Part shown: positions 12,092-23,743 of the stretch, piece by piece
Numbering within the stretch: the stretch's first letter is position 1
Layout of the letters: every line of letters starts with the position of its first letter
DNA from: Sorex araneus
Taxonomy: Eukaryota > Chordata > Mammalia > Eulipotyphla > Soricidae
Reading direction: 5' to 3'
Assembly (NCBI RefSeq): GCF_027595985.1
Contig: NC_073304.1
Coordinates: 51,005,137 to 51,069,136, forward strand
DNA: 64,000 nt
The notes under the pieces: model-generated
The model's input: only the letters and a program-made list of their open reading frames with translations
What the model was told of the DNA's origin: nothing
Databases searched by the model: none
Made by a program: the position numbers and the translations under genes

Positions 12092-13948
12092 ATTAAACTG
12101 CTTCCTGAGGTTATATATTATATAGTCGAATCATTCTACTAGTATGAAGATGACATTAGAGAGTCTCCTGAAATGTTTTTGGAGAAATTTCAGAATTATT
12201 TTGGAAGTTTCATCATTTGTATGTCTTATTAACTTCTTTAGTTTGGATATAAATAGTCTCATATTCAGTCTTTTAAGAGGACGAATGCCTGATCATTGGA
12301 GCCTCAGTAGTTGTAGGTCACTTGATTTTAAACACTGTCCACCCCATTCTCATGCTGGTAAAGCTGGTTCCTTTGCTCACTGTCTTTCTTCAAATATCTG
12401 CTTGGGAAAGAAAGATAGTTTTATTTATTGGGTTAAACTTTATTACAGGAAACTTTACCTTTCTCCAAAATGGGGATATAATTTTAAAAAGTACTATCAG
12501 TAAAAACAAGAAATGCTCGACATATATTTTATATGTGTATGTACATGAGGCATTGATGTGTAGATCTGTAGATCATTATTTTAACTGTATTTGTCTTTAC
12601 CTCTTCATATACAGTAGAGTCACACTTAACTATGTAAATACTTTGACTTTGTCAAGCCCTTGAAGCCTTTTTGACCCAGAGCAGTGAGGTAATGTCTGGA
12701 TAGTGTGTGCTATCTATAAAATTTGCAGCTATTTTTCTTACACCTATGAGAGAGAGAGAGAGAATGATACTGCATAGATCTCCAGAGCAACAGACATATG
12801 CAAAACTGAAGAACCCACAAAGTGAACTATTTACCTTTGCACCACTATTTTAGTGTATTTTCCCCATTGCTGTGCTACCATTACCACAAATACATGATAT
12901 TGAACAACACAGATTTCATTTTACAATTCTAGTGGACAGAGTTCTAACACAGATCACTGAGCTAAATTTCCATGACATCAATGTTGTATTCCTTTCTGGA
13001 GTTTCTAAGGAATAATCTATTTCCAGGCCTTTTAGCTTCTGTGGATGAGCTGTTTTCCTAGACTCACAGTCCCTTTCTTTATCTTTAGTGCCAGAAACAT
13101 AGTATCTTTTAATCTTTTTATGGTTTTAACCTGCTTTTCTCCCCCAGTGAAAATGGTACCTTCTGATGACATTGGATTCAGCTTATTAACACTGATACTC
13201 TATCTGTAACCTTTAAATCTTTTTGTCATGCAGCAGAACATAGTTAATGTTACAGGTTTTAAGGATTAGGACATGGACATCCTTGGAGGAGGTCCAATAT
13301 TGAAGCTGCTACCTCATGTTTTAATGCCTTGTCATACTCTCAAATTATTAATAAAGTTTGAGTCAGTCAAGGGACCCCTGAGTTATCCTGCTATAAAACA
13401 AAGAAATAGATGAGAGTGAACAGTAGACTGGGATTTAAAAGACATAAATTCTCATTCTATTTTGCCCTTAAAGATATGCATTGATTTCACCAAAGTCACA
13501 TTGATATATGTGAGTTAAAATTTATAAATACAGATTAGGCAATCTCTAAATCCTCATTAAGCCCTGTAATAAGAATTGATGCCTATGGAAAGCATGTAAG
13601 TCAAACAAGAAGCTTGAAAATTGGAAACCAAGTAAATAGAAGTAGACCTAGAAGATTAATAGATAAAAGATTTCAAAGGGAGATCACAGGAAATTATTTT
13701 ACTTTCCTAATAACATGAAGAAAAAAACCTATGTATTTTTTTCCTGTAATTTTTTTAGCCACGCACAGTGAAATGGATAAGCAACACTTGGTGACTGATG
13801 GTCCACAGTTTTCAGAGAAATCAATGTCAGGAGGTTATGCACATGCCCGTGGGGTGTTTTACTATTAATGACAGAGAACGGCTTGGAAACTAAATGTATT
13901 TTCTAATATCTCTGAAATGCAGTGCTTATTATGTGAGGGTAGTAACTG
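12092..13948. other. AT-rich DNA, nothing recognised
   Basis: Two overlapping frames of 119 and 113 codons (12144-12663) show no domain, signal peptide or compositional sign of coding. Confidence 0.5.
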
Positions 13949-13949
13949 A

Positions 13950-14912
13950 AGACAGGACCGAGAAGTTGCTCGAAGAACTCCACATTGGGACCCATGGCCT
14001 AGAATGGGACGGTCAGAGTGAGAGACGGTCTGGGTTCATCATGTCGACCAAGATCATCCATTGTAACTCACAGTTCCAGAGGCCGAATCTAAATGCTGGA
14101 CATGGGAGTCTCCCGGTGGACAGTTCACAATGAAATTGACCACATCATATTCAATTGAAGGTTTTTCCTGACCGATGTTGCTGTTGTCCCAAAATTCCAA
14201 ACAGGATCAGACCAACGTCTCGTTCATGCAAAATTCTACTTCACAGAGCGGGGAGAAAGGTCTGCAAAGTTTAAGAAGGCAACTCCCAGAATGAGCACCA
14301 ACTGGGAGCTCTTTGGCACTATTGTGGCAACGTGGGAAGATGCCATCCTTAACAACATCAACAAGGAATACCATCCTTGTTCAGCACCTCCATGACTATG
14401 CGAAAAATACCAAGAGTGAGAAAGTCACACACAGACGCCTGTCTTTGGAAACTCTCAAGCTCATTCATCAACATGGTTTGGTGTGAGCCTCAGGTAATCA
14501 CAAGCAAGCTAACATCCAAGCTCACAAAGCTGTGCAGAGAAGCCATAAAGGAAAACCTCAAAGAGAAGAGCAGCAGTGTTGGCAGATGCGGCAGAAGCCG
14601 GGAAAAGTATTCGCAATGCTTGCCTGCCCTTCACCAACTACAAGACCAAGATGACTGCGATGTGCTGATAGATCTATCACATCATCCAGAAAGGGAATGG
14701 AGAGGATTATTCACGACTTCTACTCGGATCTCTTTGACAGCCATGTCTACCTGTCCACTTACCAAATTCCACAGGATGGATATGTCATTCTCAATGTCCT
14801 TCCTTCCAAAATCCGACATGCCATTTCATCAAAGACGCATACAGCACAGGGTCCTAATGCTCAATATGCCTGCTGTCAGTCGTGTACAAGTTGTTCACTC
14901 ATGTCATCCTGA
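13950..14912 (+). pseudogene. RTE copy 1 endonuclease C-terminal part and linker (decayed)
   Basis: The first frame (to 14133) encodes the end of the endonuclease domain with the LHIGTHGLEW motif and FIMSTK, and is followed by stops. From 14377 to 14916 two frames alternate through the basic linker region (LCREAIKENLKEKSS) and into the N-terminal RT region (TYQIPQDGYV). The same motifs occur in order in copies 2 and 4. Non-functional. Confidence 0.8.
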
Positions 14913-14919
14913 ATAGAAT

Positions 14920-15876
14920 AGGCAGAACACTAGATGAAGGACAACCATGAGAGCAAGCCAGGTTCTGAAAAGGATTCAGCACGATTAACCATATCCACAC
15001 AGTGACCAAACTCATTGAAGTTTTGTGAGAATTTGAGATGCCGCTCTGTCTAAAGTTCATTGACTTAAAGAAGGCCTTTAATTCTGTTGAGACTGAAGCG
15101 GTTATCAAAGGTTATCAAAGCCCTAGCCAAACAGAGCGTTCAAACTCAGTACATCAAGATCCTCCGTGAGCTGTATTGTGAATTCACCATCAGGATCTCA
15201 CCATTCTACAAGGATCATTGATGTAAAGAGAGGAGTTTGACAGAGCGATACCATTTCACTGAAACTCTTCAGTGATGCCCTCGAGAATGTCATGTGATGA
15301 CTGGAAAGGGAAGAAATGGGAGTCAAGATATACAGTTGGCAACTACACTACCTCTACTTTGCTAATGATATCGTTCTCATAACACCAAACATTAGCCAAG
15401 CGCCACAAATGCTGGCCGACTTCAACTTCCAGTGTGAAAAGTTCAGACTGCTGTTGAACCTCAAAAAGACGATGCTCATGAAAAACAAACTAGTCCCTGA
15501 CGCTCCATTTGCTCTCAATGGAACGAACCTCTCCGAATGCTGCAGCTCTGTGTACCTGAGTCGAGAACTCAACATGAGGAACGACTTGGCGCCAGAACTG
15601 TGGAGGAGGAAGAGAGCAGTATGGAAAGCGTTTAAGAGCATTGAAGAAGTGGTTGGTAGGACAAAGGGTCTCTGGCTCCGGGCACATCCTTTCAATTCCA
15701 CCATTCTTCCTGCACTATCGTATGCCTCAGAGACCTGGGCTCTATGCAAACAGGATGAGTACGGTATTCAGGTATCCCAAAGAGGACTCGAAAGAGCTAT
15801 GCTAGGAGCATCACATCAAGTGAGAGAAGGAATCCAGAGTTCCGACCTCCATCGATGGTCAAGAATCAGGGATTAA
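14920..15876 (+). pseudogene. RTE copy 1 reverse transcriptase (decayed)
   Basis: Motif A survives as FIDLKKAFNSV near 15055-15090. A 10-bp tandem duplication of gttatcaaag at 15101-15120 shifts the frame just after it. The catalytic motif C, FADD in copy 4, is FAND here (LYFANDIVLITP, about 15350-15385), so one catalytic Asp is lost. The frame at 15316-15876 continues through KTMLMKN and RRKRAVWKAFKS to KIRD-like residues before the 3' truncation. Confidence 0.85.
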
Positions 15877-16117
15877 AAATCAAAAGAATCAAAGGTACCT
15901 TTAAGAGTGTGTATTCATTAAAGTAACATTTATCATTTTTTGTCAATATAATTAACACAAATTGGAAATGATTTATTAATAGACATTATTTTAAATATTT
16001 TCATTTACTTTGACAGTGTAATAAACATTTATTCTTGAAAATTTTACATTAGGGTCTTCACAAATGAGGGACTTTTATTAAACTAGTGATGAAATAATGA
16101 AGAATGCCTTTACACTC

Positions 16118-16216
16118 TGATAAGGATTGGCGCTCAAGAGCATTTGCTTTGCATTTGTGAGGTCCTGGATTCAAGTCCTGACATCAATTATCCTCTGCTA
16201 AAACACACACACAGAC
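16118..16216 (+). mobile_element. Degenerate tRNA-type SINE head
   Basis: Weak head with a B-box-like 'gattcaagtcc', followed by a short CA-rich stretch. Old and incomplete. Confidence 0.4.
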
Positions 16217-16231
16217 ACACAAACATGTGTT

Positions 16232-16306
16232 TTCTTTCTCATCTCCCTTTCCCTCTTGTCTCTTACTATTCCCTCCCCTCCTCTCCTCTTCCCTTTCACC
16301 CCCTCC
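16232..16306. repeat. Pyrimidine-rich (CT/CCT) tract
   Basis: Low-complexity C/T sequence. Confidence 0.7.
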
Positions 16307-16657
16307 ATGATTAAAAAGGTTTCAATAACAGAGTTTCAGGAATATAATATTTCAACTCAAAATTCACCTCCAGTGTCAGTTGTCCCTCCATCAATAACCC
16401 AAGATCACTCTGAAAATGATAATGATGAACATAACTCAAAAGTGCACATTCACAGTAATGAGCTATTTGGAAAATGGTGGAGATAAATCTGGCTAATATT
16501 ATGAACAACAAAGTTTATTCCCAGGCATTCCTATACATTCTCCAATGGCTTTATATTGATAATCAGAAGTTGAATCAAGGTTTAATGCTAAGATTTATTG
16601 ACAAGACTATTTTCTCAACCAAACTCTCTAAACACAACTCTGTTGAAATGACTTGAG

Positions 16658-16873
16658 TTGTAAAAATTTTTGGTTTTGTTTTTGTTTTTTGCTTTTTGGG
16701 TCACACCTGGCGATGCACAGGGGTCGATGCTGGCTCTGCACCCAAGAATTACTCCTGGTGGTGCTCAGGGGGATCTTATGAGATGCGGGGAATTGAACCC
16801 AGATCAGCCTCGTGCTAGGCAAACGCCCTACCTGCTGTGCTATCTCTCCAGCCCCAAATTGTAAAAATTTTTG
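16658..16873 (-). mobile_element. SOR SINE with 15-bp target-site duplication
   Basis: Antisense element at about 16673-16856, with its T-rich tail side at the left, core and tRNA head at the right (ctgtgctatctctccagcccc). Direct repeats ttgtaaaaatttttg at 16658-16672 and 16859-16873 flank it exactly. Confidence 0.95.
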
Positions 16874-18564
16874 TACTGTATTTTCTAGTGTCCATAGAAT
16901 ATAATAATATTGATGAAAATAAAAACATATTTATTTCCTTCACCTTTCAAAAATAGTTTACAAGTAACTTATGTTTTTTCCCCAGCATTTACTCTAAAAA
17001 GTTACATCATGCATCCTAAAGGAAATGCACAAAGTATAAAAGATAAAATAATACTTGTATACAGTAGAACAGACTAATAAAACACTATCCTGCATTTATT
17101 GACAGGGAAACCACCTAAGGCTAGAAATAGTAGAGTCTGATAGAAATGGAAAACAGGAGATTCAGCTGAGTTTCTCATAGGTCCATTTTATAGTGTGATT
17201 TATTGACTGAGAAATGCGTTAGCCCTACTGAGTGTGTATTCAATTACAACCATAAGTCAAAGCCATGCACTCACTGATGGATCATTCAAGACTGTGTGTA
17301 TGTATAATTAAAATAAAAGCCATATACATCAACATCAGCAATTTTGTAGTGACTCACTTTAAATTACTTTCTCTTATATTTGTTTATTTATTGAATACCT
17401 TAAACATTTTCCAGCATACCATCTTAAGATTTACTGAATAAAAATATCATACTTAATTATCAAGGTTGGTAGATATTTTTCTGTCTTTTAAAAAGAGGTA
17501 ACATTGATTTTAAAAGTGTAAATGTTTTCTAATTTATGTATGTAATGTTATAATAATACAACACCCACAAAATGCAATGTCTCTCCATAGGATACTTCCT
17601 CTGCACTTCAAATTTCCTAGCTCAAACTAAGTTTGCTAATTTAAACTTATACTTTAATAAATATCTGTTATAGTTAGTAGTTTGGAATAGGGTTGTTAAG
17701 AGGGACATTCAGAGTGTTTTTCCTTGAATAGAGCAGTTTGCATCCAATACTGCATATTTCTAACTAAAAATGCCTTCTAAAAATCACTTGTGAGATATTG
17801 ATGACTCATCATAGTTCTTACAATTGAACATAAATTTCAGTATAAGTTTTGACTAACAATGTACCAATCATACAATTTTTACAAACAAAAACAATTTTAT
17901 GTAAGTAACAACACATTGCACCATTATATCTATTTAAGATGTGCTTTTTTTTCAGTGCTAAGGATCATACCCAGGGCTTTACACATTTAAGGTGAGTTTC
18001 ATCACTGAATTACATACTTTGATATCTAAGTCTATCCTTAACTTTACAAGTTTACCATTTTTATTTGACTAACCGTGACCTTTCTCCTTCCTTCTTGGCA
18101 ATTCCTAATTTGATTTTATCATCTGAAACTTTTATTTTTGTTTTGCTTACTACATTTGTTCTTTTGGTATATCTATGAATATTCCAATAATTGTTCTATT
18201 TTACTTCAAGACCATTAAAGGGTTCACTATAGAAAAATTGTCAATTAGCTGAAAATTCAATAGGTAGGATTATATGAACTAGCTGATATAATTCTAGATA
18301 ATTTTAGATTCTGGTATTTTTCTTCTCCTCTTAGTAAGATGGAAAATTCTATCTTAAACTGATATTCAGAAGAATGTTGAGCACAAAAACAGCACAACAA
18401 AATAAGCTAGAGTAAGAAGTGCTTGGCTATCTGGCTGTAGTGTGAGACATGATTCAGTAAAATTTTATACTAAGTAAAAATTATTGACTCTACTTATACT
18501 CTTAGCAAATAAATGTATAGAAACAAGTTTAATATCAAATGCAACCTAATATTTGATTAAGAGC
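16874..18564. other. AT-rich DNA with one weak SINE trace
   Basis: Mostly unclassified. A degenerate antisense tRNA-type head is possible at 17945-18015 ('ggatcatacccagggct'), confidence about 0.4. Confidence 0.45.
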
Positions 18565-18629
18565 AAGACATGATGTTCTGACTGCTTCTCTGCCTTTTGG
18601 CTAAGATCAAGTGAAGACATGATGTTCTG
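18565..18629 (+). pseudogene. U2 snRNA 5'-end retropseudogene (33 nt) with 16-bp TSD
   Basis: Bases 18581-18613 correspond to the first ~33 nt of U2 snRNA, with few mismatches (cttttggctaagatcaagtg is exact). They are flanked by the perfect repeat aagacatgatgttctg at 18565-18580 and 18614-18629. There is no A-tail. A 5'-terminal RNA fragment inserted with a TSD but without a tail fits the known class of tailless retropseudogenes. It is far too short to function. Confidence 0.9.
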
Positions 18630-19448
18630 TTCCTTTTCCTGAATTGTTGATACTAATATGAGTTTACTATACATAAAAGGTATAGTATATAGACATCTTC
18701 CTATAAACTTTGCATTTTTATTTGTCTAATAAATCATTCAAAAACTTATCTGGATATCACGGTTCTTCTCTTCTAAGAACCTTATAATTCTACACAGAAC
18801 ATAAATTCCACCCTAGAATCAAAGATATTTATGAACTTGTTTCCTGAAAAGTAACTGCATATTTATCCATAGGCTCATTTCTGCAGTTTACTGAAAGATG
18901 GCTAAGTGTCAAATATTTTTCTAGGAACTATATATATAGCATATTACAGAACATCTGAAATGATAGAAAGTACTTAGAGTTTCCATTTGCCGCAAATACA
19001 AGACTCTGTGGAAAGAAAATGCATCAATTTTCTTGAGAAAATGAGATGGGAGTGATGCTAATTCTTATATATAGGAATAAAAACTACTATTAACAAAATG
19101 AAATGGGTTTGTACTGATGTTGCATATGGTTGTCCTCTAGCAGATTAGATAGGTTAAAAACAAAGCAATTAACCATCACAAATAGATCTATATTGACTTA
19201 TTTTCTGATAATTCTATTTGTCATTTCTTTAAATGTTACTGGACCAAGTAATATGAAATAAATTTGTTGTATGCTTTCTAAGGTGTCAGGCTAAGGAATG
19301 GGAGGGAACCTGGGGAAATTGGTAGAGAGAAAAAGATATGCTGTCTCAAAAAAATCTCAAATATGCTGTCTCAATAAGCATGCCTGGAAACAAAATGTAA
19401 TAAAATATTAAAATACCATTTAAATTATATATAAATATAAGCACTATA
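18630..19448. other. AT-rich DNA, nothing recognised
   Basis: No coding signal or repeat family seen. Confidence 0.5.
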
Positions 19449-19449
19449 G

Positions 19450-19685
19450 CTCTGTCATCACGTTGTTCATCGATTTGCTCAAGCGGGCACCAGTAACATC
19501 TCCATTGTGAGACTTGTTACTGTTTTGGGCATATCAAATATGCCACGGATAGCTTGCCAGGATCTGCTGTGTGGACAGGGATACTCTCAGTCACTTGCCG
19601 GGCTCTCCAAGAGAGACAGAGGAATCAAACCTGGGTCGGCTGTGTGCAAGGCAACACCCTACCCGCTGTGCTATCACTCTAGTCC
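19450..19685 (-). mobile_element. Composite tRNA/RTE SINE, copy 2
   Basis: Antisense. From left: RTE 3'-end module (gttcatcgatttgctcaag), RTE-leader module (gccacggatagcttgccagg and related blocks), then the tRNA head (ctgtgctatcactctag). Module order and junctions match the other composite copies. Confidence 0.85.
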
Positions 19686-20134
19686 AAAAACTATAAGTAT
19701 AATGAATAAACAAATAGGAATTTTCACAAAATAATGAAAATTCTGAAATAAAATTTCTAGAACTAAAAATTAAAATAATCACTTTTTCCAACCGTATTTA
19801 AACACTGTCATTTGCAGTTGCTCATGATGTATTTTTTAAAGGCAATTGATAGTCCAACCATAATCCAACCACTACTGTGACCTTCCCTCCACATTGTCTC
19901 CATTTTCCAAACCACCCTACCAGCCTGTCTCTGTAGAAGTTCCAAAATGATTTTATATTGTTTGTTACCAAAAATGAATAATGGAATTATCAAAACAACT
20001 ACAGTAAAGAAAATTTGTGAAAATTGTTATAACTCACCCTTAGGACATTAAGTCCTTTTCTGAGTGCTTACTGAACTTTTGTTTGTACTTGAGCCCTCTG
20101 TATTAATTATTTGTTCATGACTATTACTTGGCTT

Positions 20135-20437
20135 CTATATTAAATTTCCATCCAACCTTGTGCTCCTACAGGGATATTAGTATTGTAGAGTTTAGAGATG
20201 TCCAGAAACTCCAGAATATTTAATGAGGCAGTGAGTTTACATGGCCAAGGTGATGAAATGTGGGTGTGACTGCAAGGGCTTCCCTAAATATGGGAGGGTT
20301 CGAGGAGGTCATTCACCCCACTCTGAGAAGGCCCAGAAATTTCAGCCAAATAAAACCCCAAGTATACCTGAAATTTTCAGCAACTTAGCATCTTTCTGGA
20401 GTTTATTTATGAGGCAGTGGAGTCCGGATGTCTGCAT
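20135..20437. other. Unclassified GC-moderate sequence, target of D1
   Basis: Less AT-rich than average and repeat-like in texture, with no coding content recognised. The element D1 is inserted at its right edge, as the duplicated 11 bp shows. Confidence 0.35.
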
Positions 20438-21392
20438 GGTGGCAAAATCACTGCATCATTGTATCACTGTCATCCCATTGTTCATCGATTTGCTCAAGTG
20501 GTTGCCAGTAACATCTTCATTTGTTATAGCCCAAAGATTTTAGCAGCTTCTCTTCACTTGTCCTTCCCAATGGTGCCACATTGGAGACTCTTTCAGGCTC
20601 AGGGGAATGAGACCCATCATTTGTTATTGTTTTTGGCATATCATATATGCCATGGGGAGCTTGCCAGGCTCTGCCATGTGGTCAGGATTCTCTCCGTAGT
20701 TTGCCAGTTTCTCTGAGAAGGAGAACTAGAAAAGAAGAGGTAAGGACTACCAGTCCCAATCCGAGTAGGCTTGGAGATCTCAGCCCCGGATCCCACACAC
20801 CTGGGTTTTCTGCAGGTTCCTTCATGCCTGAGGCTCCTCTGAGCATGTGGAGTGTGGCCTTGAGCATGGCTGTTGCTGGGATCTGAAGACCTTCGGCTGC
20901 TGGGGCTCTGCTTGGGGTGGGGATGGAAATTCAACCGGCCCCCTCCAAGAGGCCCCAGTGAAGACAGCGAGGCTCAGGGGCAGGGGACTCTGCATCGCTC
21001 TCTTCTGGGAGCTTGGTTTTATAGTCTCTGGATCTTGGCCATTGATGAGATTACATGGCTCCAGGGGCAGTTTATGGGTGTGGCTGGCTAGCTACTGGAA
21101 AATGGGGTTCTGGGTGGAGTAGGCCCAGTCCCAATCTGAGCAGGCTTGGAGATTTCAGCCCCGGGTCCCGCACACCTGGGTTTCTCTGCTGGTTCCTTCA
21201 CGCATGAGGCTCATCCAAGCATGTGGAGAGGGGCCTTGAGCATGGCTGTGGCTGGGTTCCAGAGGTCTTTGGCTGCCGGGGCTCTACTCAGGGCAGGGAG
21301 GGAAACTCAGCCCGTCCCCGTCCGAGGGGCCCCGATGAAGACAGCCAGGTGTGGGTCAGGAGACTCACATCACCATCTTAAGGTGGCAAAAT
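20438..21392 (-). mobile_element. Non-autonomous RTE derivative D1 (933 bp) with 11-bp TSD
   Basis: The element occupies 20449-21381 on the minus strand. An exact 11-bp repeat, ggtggcaaaat, lies at 20438-20448 and 21382-21392. From its 5' end (right) it carries two copies of a GC-rich leader monomer, then the proximal RTE leader (compare 23530-23700). It then jumps at about 20530 directly to the last ~65 bp of the RTE and ends in a TGACAG-like tail. All endonuclease and RT coding sequence is missing. D2 and D3 share the junction. A defined TSD around the whole unit shows that it moved as one element. Confidence 0.9.
20751..21381 (-). repeat. Tandem leader monomers in D1, period about 374 bp
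   Basis: Unit A (about 20751-21124) and partial unit B (21125-21381) share cagtcccaatc at 20751 and 21125, with a similar order of blocks throughout. Unit A contains a TATA-like motif on the minus strand (tataaaa, 21017-21023). It lies 10-20 bp upstream of the point that corresponds to the 5' end of unit B, resembling the promoter-bearing 5' monomers of rodent L1. Promoter function is inference. Confidence 0.75.
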
Positions 21393-22479
21393 AATTAAAA
21401 AATAATTCTGGATTATTACCATATTTAATCACAGATAGCAAATGAAAGACAATTATTTCAAGGACCATTGGTAGATTTATTGTAATTGAAGAACATAGAG
21501 AAGACATATTGAAAAAAAATATTACCCACAAAAAATCTATCACAGCAAATGACTTCCCCCCAAGCATAAGCTAGGAGTGGATACTGAGCTGCAGGTGTGG
21601 CCCCCAACTCAAAAATAAAATAAGGAATGTTTTGAATTATTTCAATTAAACATAATAAAAGTATTAAAAAATTTTAAGGATTCAATTACATTTATTTGAA
21701 ACTATTGGAGAATATTTTAATTAACAAGAATAAACAGAGAGTACAAAGCCAATATATAAAGAACTTGTGTTTACTTGTTTTAATCTAAAATTTATAAGGG
21801 ATGAAAAGTTTTTATTTTTAAGGGATGCTTGATTCATATTAACCTAGTGATTACCCTTAATTGACAACACACATATTTATCCTTACTTTTGTCTATTAGT
21901 TTTTGCAGTTATTATCTATCCACTTTTATTTATTATTTTAAAATGATTTTAATTTATAGGTAGAAAACAACTTGGAAGATAATAAGGAAAAACACGCACA
22001 AAAAGAAGAACATCTTGAAACTCCATGAATTTCTCAAGTCTCATATCTTCTCAAATTCCCAAGATGAAAGACATTCCTCTGAAAAGATATTCAGTGGGAT
22101 GTGGATCAATTTAACCACAAAAAAAGCCAATAAATCCCATTACAAAATATCTTATTGTTGTTGACATGGAAATCTTTTTTCAATCAGGTTTGGTGTATCT
22201 TTTGACTAGGTGACTAGCGTCCTTTGCAAGCTTCTTTAGCATATTAACAAACTACATTTCTTGATTCCTGATGTCTATTTTCACAACAGGGCTTATCCAT
22301 TCCTCATAAGCAATACAAGTATGTTTACTTATCAATGATCTTTTCACCCTTTCTGTAGACATTTTGGGTTTGGGTTAAACTAACACTTTAAAACAAATGT
22401 AATCTACCAAGAGAAGATTTACTTATATATAGTGCAGCATCTGATGATTTTCTTTTTGCTATACACATTTGTTTAGTTG
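21393..22479. other. AT-rich DNA, nothing recognised
   Basis: No coding signal or repeat family seen. Confidence 0.5.
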
Positions 22480-22635
22480 GTTTGAGGAGTATACATAGAG
22501 ATGCTCTGGACTTCTCACTCTGTGCCTAGGGATAGCTACTAGAGGTGCTTAGGTTGCTTATGTCGTACCTGTGAGCAAACCAGGGTAGGCCGCATGCAAG
22601 ACAAGCAACTTAATCCCCATACCTCCATCTCTGGC
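22480..22635 (-). mobile_element. Old SOR-type SINE
   Basis: Antisense remnant with a core-like 'ggggatagctac' region and a head-like end (gccgcatgcaagacaag near 22591-22607, then 'tctctggct'). Diverged; no TSD found. Confidence 0.5.
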
Positions 22636-22705
22636 TCTACCTTACACTCATTTAACAATTTCTTAACATGAAACTCAAAGTTGTTACAATTCAAATTTCA
22701 TAATT

Positions 22706-23288
22706 CCCATCTGTAAAATACTAAAGAGCACCGAAGGGCGAGTGCACTCGCGGGCTCTCCGGGCGGCTCTGTCTCACCACCCGCGTTCGGTGCTCTGGAA
22801 CCGCAGTGTGTGGACTGGATCGGGACAGCCGGTGGTCAAGGACAGGCGAAGGAAGAACGAGGACCAAGCTGGTTGCTGATTAGTTACCGTTTATTCAATC
22901 TGCAAGCTTTCTCATCTCCCGCACTCCCAGCTTCAGCCTCTCTCTGGATCTACTGCTCAACTGCTCTCTCTGGCTTCTCTCTCTCCTCCCCTTGTCTCTC
23001 CCCCATCTCTCTCTGTGGATCTGGCCCCGGAAACAAGATACAAAACCAAAACCGAAGCCTTATTTGGGCTGAAAGCACTCGGATTTACATCCCAAAGACC
23101 AGGCTGGGCTGCAGCAAGAAATCTACATGTCAATTACAAACTAGACAGCACCTGAAATTTACATCCCAAAGACTAGGCTAGCACCTTAGATCTGCGGGTC
23201 AAAGATCAGCTAGGTTTCTGTGACAAAAGGTTTCTGTGACAAAACTCCAGAAGGCAGCTGGAAAAGGGGAAATATTCCAACACCCATC
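22706..23288 (-). mobile_element. Solo LTR of an endogenous retrovirus, 571 bp, 6-bp TSD
   Basis: On the minus strand the unit runs from TGTTGG (right end, 23282) to TTTACA (left end, 22712), so it has canonical TG...CA termini. The direct repeat cccatc occurs at 22706-22711 and 23283-23288. A polyadenylation signal AATAAA lies at 22890-22895 (minus). It is followed by a GC-rich U5-like part (22720-22880) that contrasts with the AT-rich flanks. A 6-bp TSD is typical of class II (ERVK/IAP-like) integrations. No viral coding sequence is attached. Confidence 0.85.
22890..22895 (-). promoter_or_regulatory. LTR polyadenylation signal AATAAA
   Basis: Read on the minus strand within gattgaataaacgg; it would mark the end of U3/R in the solo LTR. 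Now only a remnant. Confidence 0.7.
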
Positions 23289-23520
23289 CAGTAACAACTT
23301 TATCCATATATTTCCTAACTTCTAATAATAAATTAGTTATTATATACTTAAAATAGTTTTGCCTGATTTTTGCATGTGAATATGATAATAGAGTATGTGC
23401 TTTTTTGTGCTCAACTTTCTTGGTCCAATAGTATATTTGTAAAACTCATTTTACAGCCTTATTTTTCTATAACTCATTCACAAAAATACTCTTAACTTTT
23501 AAATCTAATATGTTACTATC

Positions 23521-23743
23521 CCTCTCAGAGAGCCTGGCAAGCTACGGAGAGTATCCTGTCTGCATGGCAGAGCCTGGCAAGCTACCAGTGGTGTATTCGA
23601 TATGCCAAAAATAGTAACAACAACGGGCCTCATTTGCTTGACACTGAAAGAACCCCCAATATGTCAGCGTTAAGAAGGATGAGCAAGAAAGGCTGATAAA
23701 ATCTCAGGGACGAACCAGACTGCCAAAACAAAGAAAGACTAAA
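23521..23743 (+). promoter_or_regulatory. RTE 5' leader (copy 2)
   Basis: Non-coding leader upstream of the endonuclease frame. Bases 23525-23622 are the part reused in composite SINEs (agagcctggcaagctac occurs twice within it). The segment to about 23697 (ggctgataaaatctcaggg) is what D1-D3 retain before their deletion junction. The same leader is present upstream of copy 3 (31860-32035, minus), so it belongs to the RTE and not to a chance neighbour. Confidence 0.8.

Larger units (their letters stand above)
13950..15876 (+). mobile_element. RTE-clade LINE, copy 1 (truncated at both ends)
   Basis: Begins inside the endonuclease region (compare 24179 in copy 2) and stops abruptly at 15876 in the C-terminal coding region, where copy 2 continues for about 300 bp. 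Loss of the 3' end is unusual for a LINE and points to a later deletion or premature termination. The coding sequence is broken by several frameshifts and stops. No TSD was identified. Confidence 0.9.

Noticed and set aside
12144-12663. Two overlapping frames of 119 and 113 codons
   Set aside because: No domain, no conserved motif, AT-driven composition and no splice context; chance frames.
22706-23288. CpG-island promoter of a gene
   Set aside because: The GC-rich part is the U5 side of a solo LTR with TSD and poly(A) signal; no downstream exon is recognisable.
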